Source: Climacteris rufus (Eukaryota; Chordata; Aves; Passeriformes; Climacteridae). Taken from it: a DNA stretch of 64,000 nt. The notes under the pieces are model-generated. The model saw nothing but the letters and a program-made list of their open reading frames with translations, did no database searches and was not told the origin of the DNA. The stretch is from positions 124,429 to 188,428 of the forward strand of contig VZRZ01003208.1 of NCBI GenBank assembly GCA_013398175.1, given 5' to 3'. Each line of letters begins with the position of its first letter. Positions within the stretch are counted from its first letter, which is position 1. The translations under genes were made by a program, and so were the position numbers. Positions 23,719 to 36,535 of this stretch are shown here, one piece after another.

Positions 23719-26700
23719 AAGCTGATGCCAGAGGATCACATTAACATGTTTTCCAGCCTGAAAATACCTTCCAGTTGCATATACTAGGATATACCACTGT
23801 TCTTTTTGCACCTATACAGTTTGAGAGTTAGGCCCTTAGAAAATGACTGCACAAAGATGTTGCATTTGTCTATTTTCCTCTTCAGTAAAATTTTCTACAC
23901 TGTGAAAAAAAGCAGCCAATCCAAAGAATTGCTATGCTGTTGGAGACCCAGGAAGGAATGAGAAAAATATGTCTTTTTGCCTGATTATGTTAAAAACAGA
24001 TTACTTAGTATGAGCATTTCCTTAGTATTACTGTCTTAGTTTATCTAAGAAAAATGTCCATGAACAGGCTACTAGTTTTTATAGTTTCTTTTTCTTAAGC
24101 GAATTTTTAAAAATACCAATATTTATGAAATAGTCACAGGTAAGCAGCAAAATAATTTGAAGTCTTTTGCTACCTTGGTGTTATGCGTATCTGTCTCTAA
24201 TGAACTTCATTTATACATTGCCAAAGTTGGGTAATAGAAATATAAAAGAACGGCAATATGTCTACGTGACACATACTGAAAAGGCAGGTTCATTCTAGAC
24301 ATTTTCAGCCATGAGAAACAGCCCCTGTGTTTAGGACAGCAAAAAACGTGACAACTGTTAGTCTTTCATCTTTCATTACTCTCCTTTTTGAGGGCACTTA
24401 GTTCTTAATATTAGAAGAAACTTCCTAAATAAAATTGCAAAAAATATCTTGTCTTAAAAGTCCAAGGTCCCCTGACACTACCAGCTCAGCCTCCCTTTAT
24501 CTTCAATGAGCCAAGTAGAAGAAAGGAAAAAGTCAAGAATAAACACATTGTCTTGGACAACTAATATCAGGGATTGGAACAGCGCTTGTGCCTTACCCTT
24601 GGACAGCCTTAGGGGAGAGCATTACAAAATTATAGAGCATTAAAACAGTCAGCAAACTGACTAGCAGAGATGTGGTCTCCCCCTGCTACTGTGGAAAATA
24701 CTTCTTAAAGCTGCAGAGATGAAAGACCTTTTAATCTATTGAGGGAAGAATAAGATTCAAGTGAAATGTTGTAAAGAAACTTGCTATAATTCTGTAGATA
24801 TTTAGTTCTGCTTATGGCTTTAATACCATCAAAAGAACCCTTGGAAACTACACTGGAAATGGTAAGAAACTGACTTTTACAAAATAAATATTTAACTGTG
24901 GTAGGGTGGCCAAATTATTACTTGTAGGTAGAATGTGACCCACATTCAGCAGCTCTGCAATGCAGCCTGAAGCAGTTTTATTACTTATTGGAAACATACA
25001 ACCTATAGACAACCACAAATCCCAGGACATGCCACTCCTGAGAGAACAGAAACTCTTCTTATCCCTCCTCTGGCCCAGAACCAGATTGAGCAAGCTTCAG
25101 GCACTGTATACTGAGAGCCACTGGCTCTCCAAAGTATTACGGCTCCCCTCTTTTTAACATAGCTATTAGCTACTCTCAGTAAGTTGTAGATTTGCAGTGC
25201 AAACAAGGCCTTACAGGGATGGTGTTGCTTCACTCAAAATAGAGCAGATTGTTTTCTTGAAGTGCCTTAGTGAACTACTGGTTACATTTTAATGGGAAAA
25301 AATATTCAACCTCCAGCTGGATTTCCACTTGCATAGCACTATTACTCTCCAAGACCAGGAAAACAGATTGATTAGTAGCTGTTAGTGATTAGGAATAATC
25401 TCTATGGTAAAGGTGACCCATGACTATGAGAGTGGAATTTTGACCAATGACAGTAGGCATTAGATTAGTTTTGGCCAATTCCTTTCCCTTAGGAAAATCA
25501 CAAAGAAAACCAAAGTCACTCCCTTCTTAGCCCTAGCCTTGGTTAACAGAGGTTTCATTTCACCTAAACAAGTGGAACTTTAGAACTGGACACATAAGCA
25601 ACAAGATGGTACCTAATTCAGCCTCCCAACCTTTTTTTGATTCTCAGTTTATAATGCTGGGATTGTCTAAACTGAAGAAGACTTGCGACAACAGAAATTA
25701 TCTTTTGGCATAAAAAAGCCATTGAATTATGTCATAAGATATAAGACAACCATTCATTATTGAGGAGTGGTATAAAGATTTACTCAGAGACAAGCTACCT
25801 CAGAAGTTACTGGTGCACCTGGCACCAAGTTCTATCAAAAATGTACCCTAGGACTAGTTGTCTGACCAGGACTGTGAGATTGTGATGACTGAGCTAGCCA
25901 TGTGAGTACACTCAGTGTAAGTAGCTGTAAACTTGCTAGGTATTTCCATTCAGTTACTTGAACCCCGAAAGCTATATCCTTTGCCAAATATCTTTTTAAG
26001 GAAATCTTATGACTACAGTCTTGTGTAGAAAGTGCTCAGTAGAGGAATTTATAGTTTTGGGCTGCTGAGACATTTTAATATTGCTTATATAGTCTCTCTC
26101 TGGTAAAAGAAACTTATGCTTCTAAAATCCACCTAAATTGTGAAAGAGAATGCAAAGAAGATGTATAGAAAACCCCAAAACATTGTTATTTTACCAGTTT
26201 TATCTTCTCCAGTCTTGTTCTCTAATGTTTTCTCGTACTTACTTCTATTTGCTACATTTTGTTTATCCTTATGTTCCTTCCTTATATTCCTTCTCTACGG
26301 TTTCTCAGTGTGTGAATATTTGAAATGCCCTCAAGGTACATATCCAGCCTTGTAGATTCAATTCAATTTCATTATGTTTGTAGATTTCACTCCTGAAATA
26401 ATAAACTCTGCAATATGTGGTGAAAATATAAACTTTGCAGGCTTGTGGCATTCTAAAAACTCTAATGACATTGTTACAGATATACCTGTCTCAAACAGTT
26501 CAGAATTTTAAAATCACTCCAGTTTTGTTCTGTCCACCTCTTTTTTTTCCTCTTTTTTTTTTTTTGGTATGGTATATATTTACATGCTGTATAACAAAAT
26601 TTCTTGGTTTTGCATTTATACACTAAAGCCTTTGTTTTTTGCATTAATACCACCAAATTGTGACAATATTAGTCATCCCGTATTTGTACTACAAAAATGA

Positions 26701-29700
26701 CTTTTAAGAAAGGACTAGGAAAATTATTGTTACTGCTGTTAATTCTAGTTTTCAGATGATCCCACAGTGTATAATGCAGTTTTCAAACAGAAAATAAAAT
26801 CTTTTTACCCCGTTATCATGGAGATTGATCACTTCACAAATAGTGCACTAATCTTCACAATGGAGATCCCTTTGGAGGAGGCAAGTGCTACTATTTCCAT
26901 TCTGCTTTTCAGGAAGATGGTAATGTAAAGGTCAAGACAAGACAAATCAATTCAGATGGCAGTTTTTAGGCAACTTAAATGCCTAAATCTCAAAGGCAAC
27001 TAGAAATCTCATCTTTGACTGTCTAAACATCTTTCTATGTGAGTGAGATTTGTCTCACATACGACCTACCTATGTAGATTAAGTTAGTTGTATAGATACC
27101 TTCTATTATCAACTGACAGTTCTTCCATAAATTTTTGGGATTAGATATATCTCTCAATGTTTCACAAGAGGGTGAATCAGTTCCTCAATGTTCTCTCTTG
27201 CAGAAGGAGACTGGCTAATCATCTTGAAATTGTGTGATGGAAGTTGGATGACATGAATTCAACTGTAGCTGACTTAGCTGCAATTGAATAAGAGTGCAGC
27301 AGAAGAGGAGGGCTCAAGAGGATCTTTTCTGAAGCCTCAAAGCTTTAATTTGTGTGCTTGTATGATGGCCTACTATCTTCAAAACAGTACTGTGCAGACA
27401 TAAAATCTCTTTAAGTAGAGGATTTGAAAACTGAAATAAAATGCAAATGAAAAAGAATTATGTCTTTAGAGGGATTTGCTTAGTGATAACTTCACATAGC
27501 AGGTACAACTTATGTAGTGACACAATGCATTCAACTTAAGTATAACTTGTTGGTCTTCTCTTTCTCTCCAGCATCATTTTATGTGCCTAGATTTTTTTCT
27601 TTTATGAACTCAGTTTATTTTCATCTTTAAAAATCTCTACAGCACATTGCAGAATTGATAGAATCATATTACTGACACTGAAATACCTAATGATGAATAA
27701 AATAAGTTTATGACAAATTGTTGTCCCAAACAAATAACTGTCAAAAAAGCTAGGCAAAATTTTGCTCCATTTCCCCCTCCTTTTTAATATTTGAAGTTAA
27801 TTCTAATTTCTTATTGATGTTGATTTTACACCGACAGAAATCAGGCAACATAAAAAAAACCCCAACAAACAGAAGGTAGTTCCACATAGGATTTCTAAGA
27901 TCAACCACTGATTCTCAAAGTTCTCAAACACTCTATGGTTTTATTCTTTGGTTTCTCTCCTTACTTTTATGACTGATGCCTAAAATCACAAGAAAAGCAA
28001 TATTAAGATGATAAAAAGCAGTTGCTGTTTAATGAAGGTCCTCCAGGTGCAATTATGACAAATGCACATGATACAGAACTTCGACAATTTTATAAGTTTA
28101 GCAAATTAGCATAATTAACAAGTATCCTCCAATTAGAAGATCAGTTAATTAATTTCCCCTTTTGGTTCAGCCTCCAACTGAAGCCCCCCAGCTTCTAATC
28201 CGACATCTTTTATGTCTATGATACATGGGAAAGTAAGATGTCCTTGGTTCACTAAAGAAGCAAGATTAGAATAGGATGCAGGAATGTGTTTGTCTAAAAG
28301 AGTAGAAAACACACTGGAGTTAGCTAAGAAATGATATAATTATATAATAATAGTCTACAGAGCTATGAATATATGAAAAATATACAAAAAGCAAAAATCT
28401 TTTTGGCATAACTACAGGCTTATATTATAGCAATTGATGGTCTAATGCAGAATCTTCAAAACAAAATATTTGTTATCAATTTAAATAATTTTATTAATCC
28501 AAAATACATGATGATTGCAATTTTAAATATTTTCTTTCTAGAATTACCCATACTTTCAATGTAAGTCTATGTATTCTAATGCTATATGTACCCTAACTAG
28601 TTTTTCTCAATACCTACTAATTTTAAACTCACAGTACTTCATAACCTTTCCTTACTATTACTACTCTCTGTAGTCAGTCTGCAATACAGGTTGGTATCTT
28701 TATAAAGCCATTGGTGTCTAGGTTTCAGTCCAAGATCATTAATCCTCTAATACTTAAGAATTTTACTATGTATTGCTGCTTAACTGGGTGACAGTGTTTG
28801 CCAGATTAGTATTTATTCACTGTTAATAGTGCACTGAAGCAGGCATGGTTTGTATTACATAAGTATTGCTTAAGCATAAGCTCTATCAACGTGCAGAACT
28901 GGACTACTGTAATCTTAATGACTGTAAGAGACTAAAGAAATGAACATATGATCAAGCCTTCAGTTTCCTTCAGGTAAAAATATAATAAAGAAAAATGTAA
29001 ACATTAGGTAAGTGTTTAAGGAAAAACAATGGAGGAAGGAAACTTCAGGAACTTTGGCCTGAATACATTCAACCTAGTTTGCAGATCTTACACAAGATGT
29101 CCAAATAGGATTGGAGCTGATTCAAATTCTCTACATAGGAGATGAGGAGGCACTTACAAGTATTGATGTAGACTGAAAACCCCTTTGGAGATATGTGTCT
29201 CTTACAATTGATTGCAAAAAATTTAGATTGTCACTTTCCTAAACAGTATCTCTACAAAGCCCTCAAATTTAGGTAGGAGGAACTGAGACCCTAGGGAATG
29301 CTTCATCAACATTTACAATGAACTGAATGACAAAAATTATTAATTGAAATGATGGGGGAAGAAAAGCTCCACCTTCAGTCAATAGGTCTTCACTGAATAT
29401 TTAGTCCAAAGACACAATATAAAAGGGTTAATTTCATTCCCTCTAGATATTTCCTAATGAAAGCTTATCACCAAAAGCATGTATCCTGTGCTGACTAAAT
29501 TGTTTTAGATTTGTGCTGTGGAATTTGGAAAATAGCTGTATCACATAAATCTAAATGTTCTTAGGGAACACTTAGTCCTTCTGAGCTGATCTTGGTTAAG
29601 TTCCTCAAAGTCAGGGATATTAAAAGGAAAAAGAGTGAAAGAAAGACAGTTATCTTTAAACCTGTAAAGTGGCTGTACCTCATTTTAAGTAATTGCAGTT

Positions 29701-30810
29701 TTGAGATATGTTTTTCTTCTGTCTTGCTGACAGAATTATTTCTGCACGTGGTTTAATTTCTAGAAGTAACATTTTAGGACAGAAAAAAACCCCAAACTTC
29801 TCTATTAAATAAAGCCCTTGTTCTTGAATTGAAATATATTATAGCCACACCACAGATTACTCTGTTTATTTTTTAATGTCTGTTTTCATTTTATGTCTGC
29901 CTGTCTGTAGAACAGAAAGCTGACTACAAACTGCTACTGTTGAGCTTTGGAATATTTACTATGGAGTGGCTAGGACCTCACTATAAAGATGAGTCTCCCA
30001 TTCACTCCTATTGAGTTTCCACCATTTACAAATCACGTTTTTTTAATGACAAGGTACTCTGCCTTTGCTCAAAGGATAGATTATTACCATTTTACTTCTT
30101 TGCTGTTGTTATTAAATTTCCATATCAGAGCTATAATTTCATTGTAATAAGCATGTTGAGGGTTCTTATATATACACATACATACACCAAAGGTACAGTC
30201 CCTTTGCAATTTAAAGGCAATATAGAATCACTGTCTTCTATAATCGTTGTTTGTACTTAAAAAAAACCCATAAAATGTATTTACTCCTATCCTTATATCA
30301 GAATGTTGAAAAATCCCCAACTCAGTAATTATTTAATAATGTTACTGCTTCCTACCATTCATATTTTCTCACTTAGGTGCTGTCAGGTAATTCCTCTGTG
30401 TTAATTTATCTGAAGTGACAAATAGTTTGAGGAGTATTTTTAAATTAAGGCCACTGATGTATACTCACATATACTCACATTTTCCTGTTGTCTAAACGAT
30501 GGTTGTTCTATTTTGATCTGTAATTTGGATTTTGTTTGTCAGCCAGTGAATGTATGGAGATTTTTGTGTTTTGCAGAGTACTTGTCACATGTAATACACT
30601 TTAATATATCTTTTAAGTAGTTGCTGGTTTTTCATTATTTCTGATATATACAATTATGGATATAGAGAAATACAGTGCACACACATGTATATATAATATT
30701 TTTAATATTAACAAAAAATTTCAAGGCAAAAGGTCAAATTTACAAAGGTCTTATTATTTTTAGATTGGTGCTCGTATTCATATCGTTAATTATTGTGTGC
30801 AACTTTTAGG
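23719..30810. other. Unique AT-rich noncoding stretch
   Basis: Seven kilobases without a recognised gene or interspersed repeat. Openings are all 86 codons or shorter. Poly-T near 26553-26566 is the only notable low-complexity run, and a tandem ATACTCACAT pair sits near 30461-30480. Confidence 0.55.
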
Positions 30811-31425
30811 AACAGAATCACAGAATGAGAGAATGGTTGCGGTTGGAAGGGACCTCTGGAGGTCATTTGGTCCAACACCTCTGCTAAAGCAGGTTGCCCA
30901 GGACTATGTTCAGACAGCTTTTGAATATCTCCAAGGAAGGACAAAGAATAAAGTGTCTCTTGATGTTCATATGGCTCCTCCATATTTCAATCTTTACCCA
31001 TTGCCCCTGGTTCTATTACTGAGCACCAGTGAAAAGAGCTTCTCTCAGTCTTTGTAGCCTCCCTTCAGATATTTATATACATTAGAAAGGTCCCCCCAGC
31101 CATTCTCTTCTCCAGCGTAAACAATCACTGCTCTCAGCCTTTTCTCACAGGATAGCAGGTCCAGTCCTGTAATCATATTTGCGACCATTTACTGGCCTCT
31201 TTCCAGAACGTCTATGTCTCTCTTTATCGGGGAGCCCAGAGCTGGACACAGAAATCCATGTGTGGCCTCACCAGTACTGAGTAAAGAGCAAGGATCGTCT
31301 ACTTAAACCTGCTGGCAACACTCTTCCAAATGCAGCCCAGGATGCCATCATTCCTTTTTGTTTTATGGGTAAATTTTTTGGCTCTTGTTCAAGTAGGTGT
31401 CAACAATACCCCCAGGTCTTTTTGT
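30811..31425 (-). mobile_element. CR1 LINE fragment, 3' half kilobase
   Basis: Minus-strand CR1. The left edge is the 3' terminus (complement of 'AACAGAATCACAGAATGAGAGAATGG'), followed by 'TTGGAAGGGACCTCTGGAGGTCATTTGGTCC', the classic CR1 tail. The copy then runs through the 3' UTR to the 'GGACACAGAAATCCATGTGTGGCCTCACCAGTACTGAG' region and on to the 'CCCCCAGGTCTTTTTGTGC' segment. About 615 bp remain, 5' truncated. The 86-codon plus-strand opening at 30797-31057 is a shadow of this repeat. Confidence 0.93.
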
Positions 31426-31647
31426 GCAAATCAGAAAAGAACCTTGTCTTCTTAAATGTGAATCACTTATTGAAGGTATTTGCTTTGTTTAAATAGTTGC
31501 AGCCAAAAATTACACAACTAGCAGGTGAAGTAACATGGGATGTGTCCACCTTTATGTGCATAATCCAGAAACCTTCAGAAAATATTAATACATACTGGAA
31601 TAGGCATTCTACAATAGCTCATTGGGAATGCACTTTGAAGTGTATTT

Positions 31648-31712
31648 TTTTCTTATTTATCATGTAAATATGATAAATATTTCAGACCTTCCTCAGGTCT
31701 GAAATAAGAAAA
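31648..31712. repeat. Nested inverted repeats / hairpin cluster
   Basis: Three stems overlap. ATTTATCAT (31655-31663) pairs with ATGATAAAT (31670-31678). ATTTCAGACCT (31679-31689) pairs with AGGTCTGAAAT (31695-31705) over a 5-base loop. An outer pair, TTTTCTTATTT (31648-31658) and AAATAAGAAAA (31702-31712), competes with the inner two. All stems are perfect. Confidence 0.8.
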
Positions 31713-33837
31713 CATTTATATGCTAGTCATGTATTTCTGAGCCATTACTGAGCAATTACTTCTCAATATTTCCATGTGCAGACAAGCTTTAAATACAAGA
31801 AGTACTTACATTTCTCTTTTGGAGTAATATAGTGGAAACAATATAAACATGACCCAATGTAAAGAAAGACCTGAGAATCCAAAAGCTTTCTCTGCAGATT
31901 CATAGAAACAGGTACTGATTGGATCGGTCTGTGGCAGAGACAGAAATACATATGGAAAGCAGCAGGCAGCATGTTCCTCAGAGAGAGGAATCTTGGCCAT
32001 GTCATAAAGCTCAGCACACAAATTGTGAGCAAGGAACCTGTCAATTCCTGTTTGTCTGCACTTCATTTAGGAAAGTGAGACTTTGTGTCCATTCCATGGA
32101 AGTAAATCAGACAGCAACTAAAAGGCATCTGAAAGGTATTTGTTTCACTTCATGTTGGAAACTTAAGAGTAAGGCCTGAATGCTACCTGTCCAGGATCAA
32201 TAATATGTAAGTGGATAACATAACCCAGTATATTGATTTAGATCAATGTTGCAGAGGGTTGAAAAGACTCTTGAGATGGAGAGACAAGGAGAGTGCAGGG
32301 TATATTTTACTGAGCATTTCACAGAAAGAAAATAGTCAGAGAGAAGGACATAAAGTCCCAAAGTAATAAGGATCTTCCCCAGATGACAGAAAACAAACCT
32401 TAAGAAAAGAGACACAGATTACAGCCTTTAATCAAGAGAGTTTTCTGTTATTTGTTTTCTGGATTCTTGAAGGCATTATTCTGAGACCTGAGGATAATCT
32501 GTGACAGTGATGTTAGTCTCTTATGGGTGTATAAAACCTCCACCCTGAGAGAAGAAGCAGCTTTTAGCTTGACTCCTCCTTGGGTAATTTGAATGCACTG
32601 ATCTAGACAAATTTTCACTGATGTATGTCCGTTTTTTCTGGTCCTCTAAGTGCCCAAGTCAGGGAGCTGATGGCAATGCATCTCATTTGTGAAACTCCAA
32701 ATGTGGTGCTAGAAGGGAGAAAGGAAAGGGAAAAGGAAAATAAATGTGACTAAAAACTTGAGAGGAGGCTGAAAACCAGCCAGGTTACACACTCAGTGTG
32801 TCATACCCCTTCATGTGTGAGTTCAAGTGTGACAAAAAGATAGGAGGTTTCCAAGTGTAACCTTCATCAATGGCAAAGGCCACCTCTTTCTCTACAGTAG
32901 TTTAGCCAAAGACTCCTGTGATGCATTTATTTGAGAACATGCAAACTCCCTGATTCCTGACACACAGGTTTTTTGGGTCTGTTGTCAGGACTGGGCATTA
33001 GCCTTACATCTGATAGAGTGGGTCTGTTATGAAAATCTGCTTCAACAGACTTCTCAGAAGATCATTTGTGTGCTCATTTTATTTCTGGACAGTGTGTAAC
33101 AAGCCTTGGAAAGGAAGAAATATTTGACCAAAGGGACAGCAAAAAAATATGATATCTGTGTCTTTTTTACCATCAAAAGTTTTATTTGTATGTCTGATTA
33201 GGGCTATGATTCTGATTTAGGTATTACAATTATCTCTTAATTTTTTCAAGATGCAGTGGTGATAACAGCATGGACTGTTATGTCTTCAGGTAAGAAAACA
33301 CACTGAACATCATTAATAAGAGGCATACTAGAATTCACTACAATATAAAGACAAACACATTTCAGATTAACTTGTGACTGCTGACACTTGCTTCCATTTA
33401 TTTTTTTTAACTATTGTTTATGACCTGAGTCAAGGAATATCTGTTCATTATTTTGTCAAACTGCAGACAGGTGTTTTTCTAAACTGCTCCTCAAAGACTC
33501 TTTAAGCATCTTCTTCCCTTGCTAAAGTAGTCAAGGAAGGTATTAATGAATACTTCAATATTGCACAGATGCCATGGTGCAAAATGACCAAAAAGGATAG
33601 AGCAATGGTAAATGGAATATATAGGAGTAGGTGGAGGGTGAGGAAAGAGAAACAGTCAAGGACAATTTTGCTTAGACAAATGAGTAGCAGAAGATCTACA
33701 GCCAGGAAAACAAATCAGCAGGCTGAGAAGGAATCAAATGAGCAATAAAACAAAAGCCCACAGGGCACAGCCATGCTTGTGATGAAGGGAGCTAGCAGTA
33801 TATTTAAAAGGCACAACAGAAGAAGAATTTTGTGTAC

Positions 33838-33860
33838 ACTCTCACCTATAAGGTGAGAGT
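33838..33860. repeat. 10 bp perfect hairpin
   Basis: ACTCTCACCT (33838-33847) is followed by a 3-base loop ATA and its exact complement AGGTGAGAGT (33851-33860). The right arm also resembles a 5' splice site (AG|GTGAGAGT). No terminator or gene context applies. Confidence 0.75.
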
Positions 33861-34337
33861 CACCATGAGGAAGTGTAAAACTTTGCCTGTTGTTATGCAG
33901 TCATGGTACCTTCCTCCAAATCAGATTAGGACATAAACTCAGTTTCTCATGAGTTAATAGCTGTGAATTGTGAAAATTAATTTTCTGTTGTTGTATCTCT
34001 CTATTTAAGCCAACAGCAGCTGCACAAGTGATAGAATTACTGAGTCCTACTGCGGATGGAACACTAAGAGATTACATGGACTACCTTGTAAAAGATAGTT
34101 CATGCTGGGGTGGTGGAAGGAAGAACAAGGTATGAGGTGGATTATGATGATGGTAAAACAACAGACACAAGTCATAACTTGGGAGGTTCAGACGGACATC
34201 TTGGAAAAGTGTCACCTTAGGAGGGTTGGGGAGCACAAGGAAAGTTTGCTCTGTGAAACAATGCTATCACCATCCTTGTAGTTATGCAAGACTTGGCCAG
34301 TTAGTCAAACAATGACCTACTTGGATGTTACAGCAAT

Positions 34338-34412
34338 AGTCCTGCTATGAATGGAGCATTGGACTAGAGGACCTCCAGAGGTCTGTGCCAACCCTAATTT
34401 CTCTAATCTGTG
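34338..34412 (+). mobile_element. CR1 LINE fragment, short 3' tail
   Basis: A 75 bp plus-strand tail: 'GGACTAGAGGACCTCCAGAGGTCTGTGCCAACCCTAATTTCTC' is the CR1 3' terminal region of the subfamily with the ACCTCCAGAGGTC core. The extreme end is decayed. Confidence 0.7.
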
Positions 34413-36450
34413 GTCATCTACTTCTCTGAAATCTTTTCCTTTGAGTTAACTGCTGCTGCTGCTGGTAAAATACAGCAGCAAGTCAAAGAAACAATGGAAC
34501 ACAGAAAATATGAACTGCAGAACCTAAATAGTAATTACTTACCTAAATAGTAAATACTACTTACCTAATAGTAAATACTTACCTAAATTCCTGGGGTTTT
34601 CTTGCCATGTTTTATACATCTGAAGAGCAGGTATTTCAACACCCCTATCCATAACACTTTTTTTTTTTTTTTTATAAACAGAGTAAGCCACTAGCAGAGC
34701 ACTTAACTGTTATACGTCTATCTCTTTTCCCGGGGCAAAAGTGAAGAATTCAGCTTTTGTATCCTATTAATCTCCCCTGTCTCTTCTCTATGGTTAGAAT
34801 ATACTTCTCTGATTTCTGCTGTGCTTCTTGCTGAGGATCCTGATTCTTTATGCCTAACATGCTCTTCTCCAAGTACATTACAGCAGCAGCATTAGTCACT
34901 TCAGGACAAAGTGCTCTTGGATATAACGCATTGTTTTCTTCAGCAGAGACACAGAATGGATGGTATAGCTGAGGTTGCTCCTACAGTGGCTTTTACTATT
35001 TCTGACCTCCTCCAGTCTAATCAGAAAGCAGAACATAAGATGTGCTTAATTTACGCTTTTTACAGACATTTAAAATCTTGCATTGCATGTGATTTTAGGG
35101 CTTGAGGGAGGGTGGGGTGTAATTTTAACGTATACTTTCTAAATACAAATGTAGTGTTTCAGATATATTCTGAGATGGTGCTAATGAAAATCTGTGGCAG
35201 AGTTTGCCAAGTATTATTCATACTGCATTCTGTGGTAGATTATACAATGTATGAGAAATTTCTTCAGGCACTTTCATTAACACTTATAAAACCTAGCAAA
35301 TGCCACAAATCCTTCCTGTTTTAGTTATATGCTCTAGATAGTTCTGGCTTTCTACAGTTGGCTATTCCTGGTGTCTAAAAACACCGTATTTCTAAAATAT
35401 TTTTTATTGACAGACTGTTGTGTCTCTTTGTTCCTCAATTTCTCTATGAAACCCCTTGAAAAATTTTCTTCCTCTTCACAGTGAAGGCAGGATCCATCTC
35501 ATCTAACTTTGCTTGCCTAAAAGTTAGGCATCAAGACTAAGGTAGTCTGAGCAAGAGATGGAGTGATTCATCTTACAAGTTTTGGACAGCTATTTCAGGA
35601 TAGCATGAAATTTCCTCTGGGAGTGCCTACTTATTTCCTTCACTGACTACATATGGTGCTGCTCACTCAGCTTCAGAAAAGGTAATGTTAAGCAGTGGGT
35701 CCTTTCCTTGGATGCATATTCTAACCTGCTTACAAAGACTTCAGACCATGAGTTTCTGTAGGGTAGCTCATGATTCATGAGTGACTGACAATATTTAAAT
35801 GAAGAGTGTTAAGTCTCTGGTGATGTAAAGATATTTCATTTTTAGTATTCATATTACAACAGTATTTGGAAAATATATTGTGTTTGCTGTGAAAAATCAA
35901 ATTTTTCTCTTAAAGGGATATCTGGCAAACTGGGTAAGTAGGGCAGGGGCCACCTTTTCTTTTGTGTTTGAATTGTGCCTTGCCCACCATTTGTTGTGTT
36001 TGACTTTTGCCTGGGATTCATAGATGCTGCCTCAGTGACTCTTCTTAAGACTAATTGTTGTCAGCTATTTTAGTCAGTGACTCATAAAGTCAACATTACA
36101 TTAACAAATATTTGGAAGCACAGTGCCTTAAAAAACAGTCTCAACCTCTTTTATGATATTTTTAAGCAAAAGTTTCATCTTTGAAGAAACCATATATCTT
36201 AAAGAAACTCTGAATCAGGACAACAATGTGAAGATTTTGTGTTGTGTAAAAAGATTTTTTCAGTGTTTTTTTAATAGTTTTTGCTCAGGTTAATTTTCAA
36301 GACTATGTACAAATTAGCAAGTGTTAAAGCATTATATCCATGCAAAGATTTAATAGTACTGAAAGTAATTTAGAAACGTTGCTTAGACATGAATATGAAT
36401 AATCATATATAGGAGGATACAAGATAGCACAGCCAGTGACAGCAACTTAG
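34413..36450. other. Unique noncoding stretch
   Basis: Apart from the tandem repeat at 34522-34590 and a T run near 34658-34673, no gene or recognised repeat was seen. Confidence 0.55.
34522..34590. repeat. Short tandem repeat, unit about 18-22 bp
   Basis: Three and a half imperfect copies of ACCTAAATAGTAAATACTT, starting at 34522, 34541, 34563 and 34581. Units are 19, 22 and 18 bp, so slippage has added and removed bases. Confidence 0.8.
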
Positions 36451-36535
36451 AATCACAGAGTCATAGAATATGTTGAATTGGAAGGGAACCATCAGGATCA
36501 TTGAGTCCAACTCCTGGGCCTATGCAGGACATCTT
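36451..36535 (-). mobile_element. CR1 LINE fragment, short 3' tail
   Basis: A minus-strand CR1 tail of about 85 bp. AATCACAGAGTCATAGAATATG is the terminal repeat region, followed by 'GGAAGGGAACCATCAGGATCATTGAGTCCAACTCC'. This wording belongs to a different CR1 subfamily from the copy at 30811. Confidence 0.88.

Larger units (their letters stand above)
31426..34337. other. Unique noncoding stretch with hairpins
   Basis: No gene was seen. Two structured spots stand out: a nested hairpin at 31648-31712 and a 10 bp perfect hairpin at 33838-33860. A purine-rich patch lies near 32708-32742. Openings at 31763-32179 on both strands are short and conflict with each other. Confidence 0.55.

Noticed and set aside
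24900..25150. Possible ancient hAT-like transposon remnant (GGTGGCCAAATTATTA...)
   Set aside because: The resemblance to hAT family termini is vague, and no inverted terminal repeat or target duplication could be seen.
30797..31057. 86-codon plus-strand opening
   Set aside because: Reads through the antisense 3' end of a CR1 copy.
34658..34673. Poly-T run as a possible retrocopy poly-A tail
   Set aside because: No gene-like sequence lies on the left-to-right complement side, and no target duplication was found.
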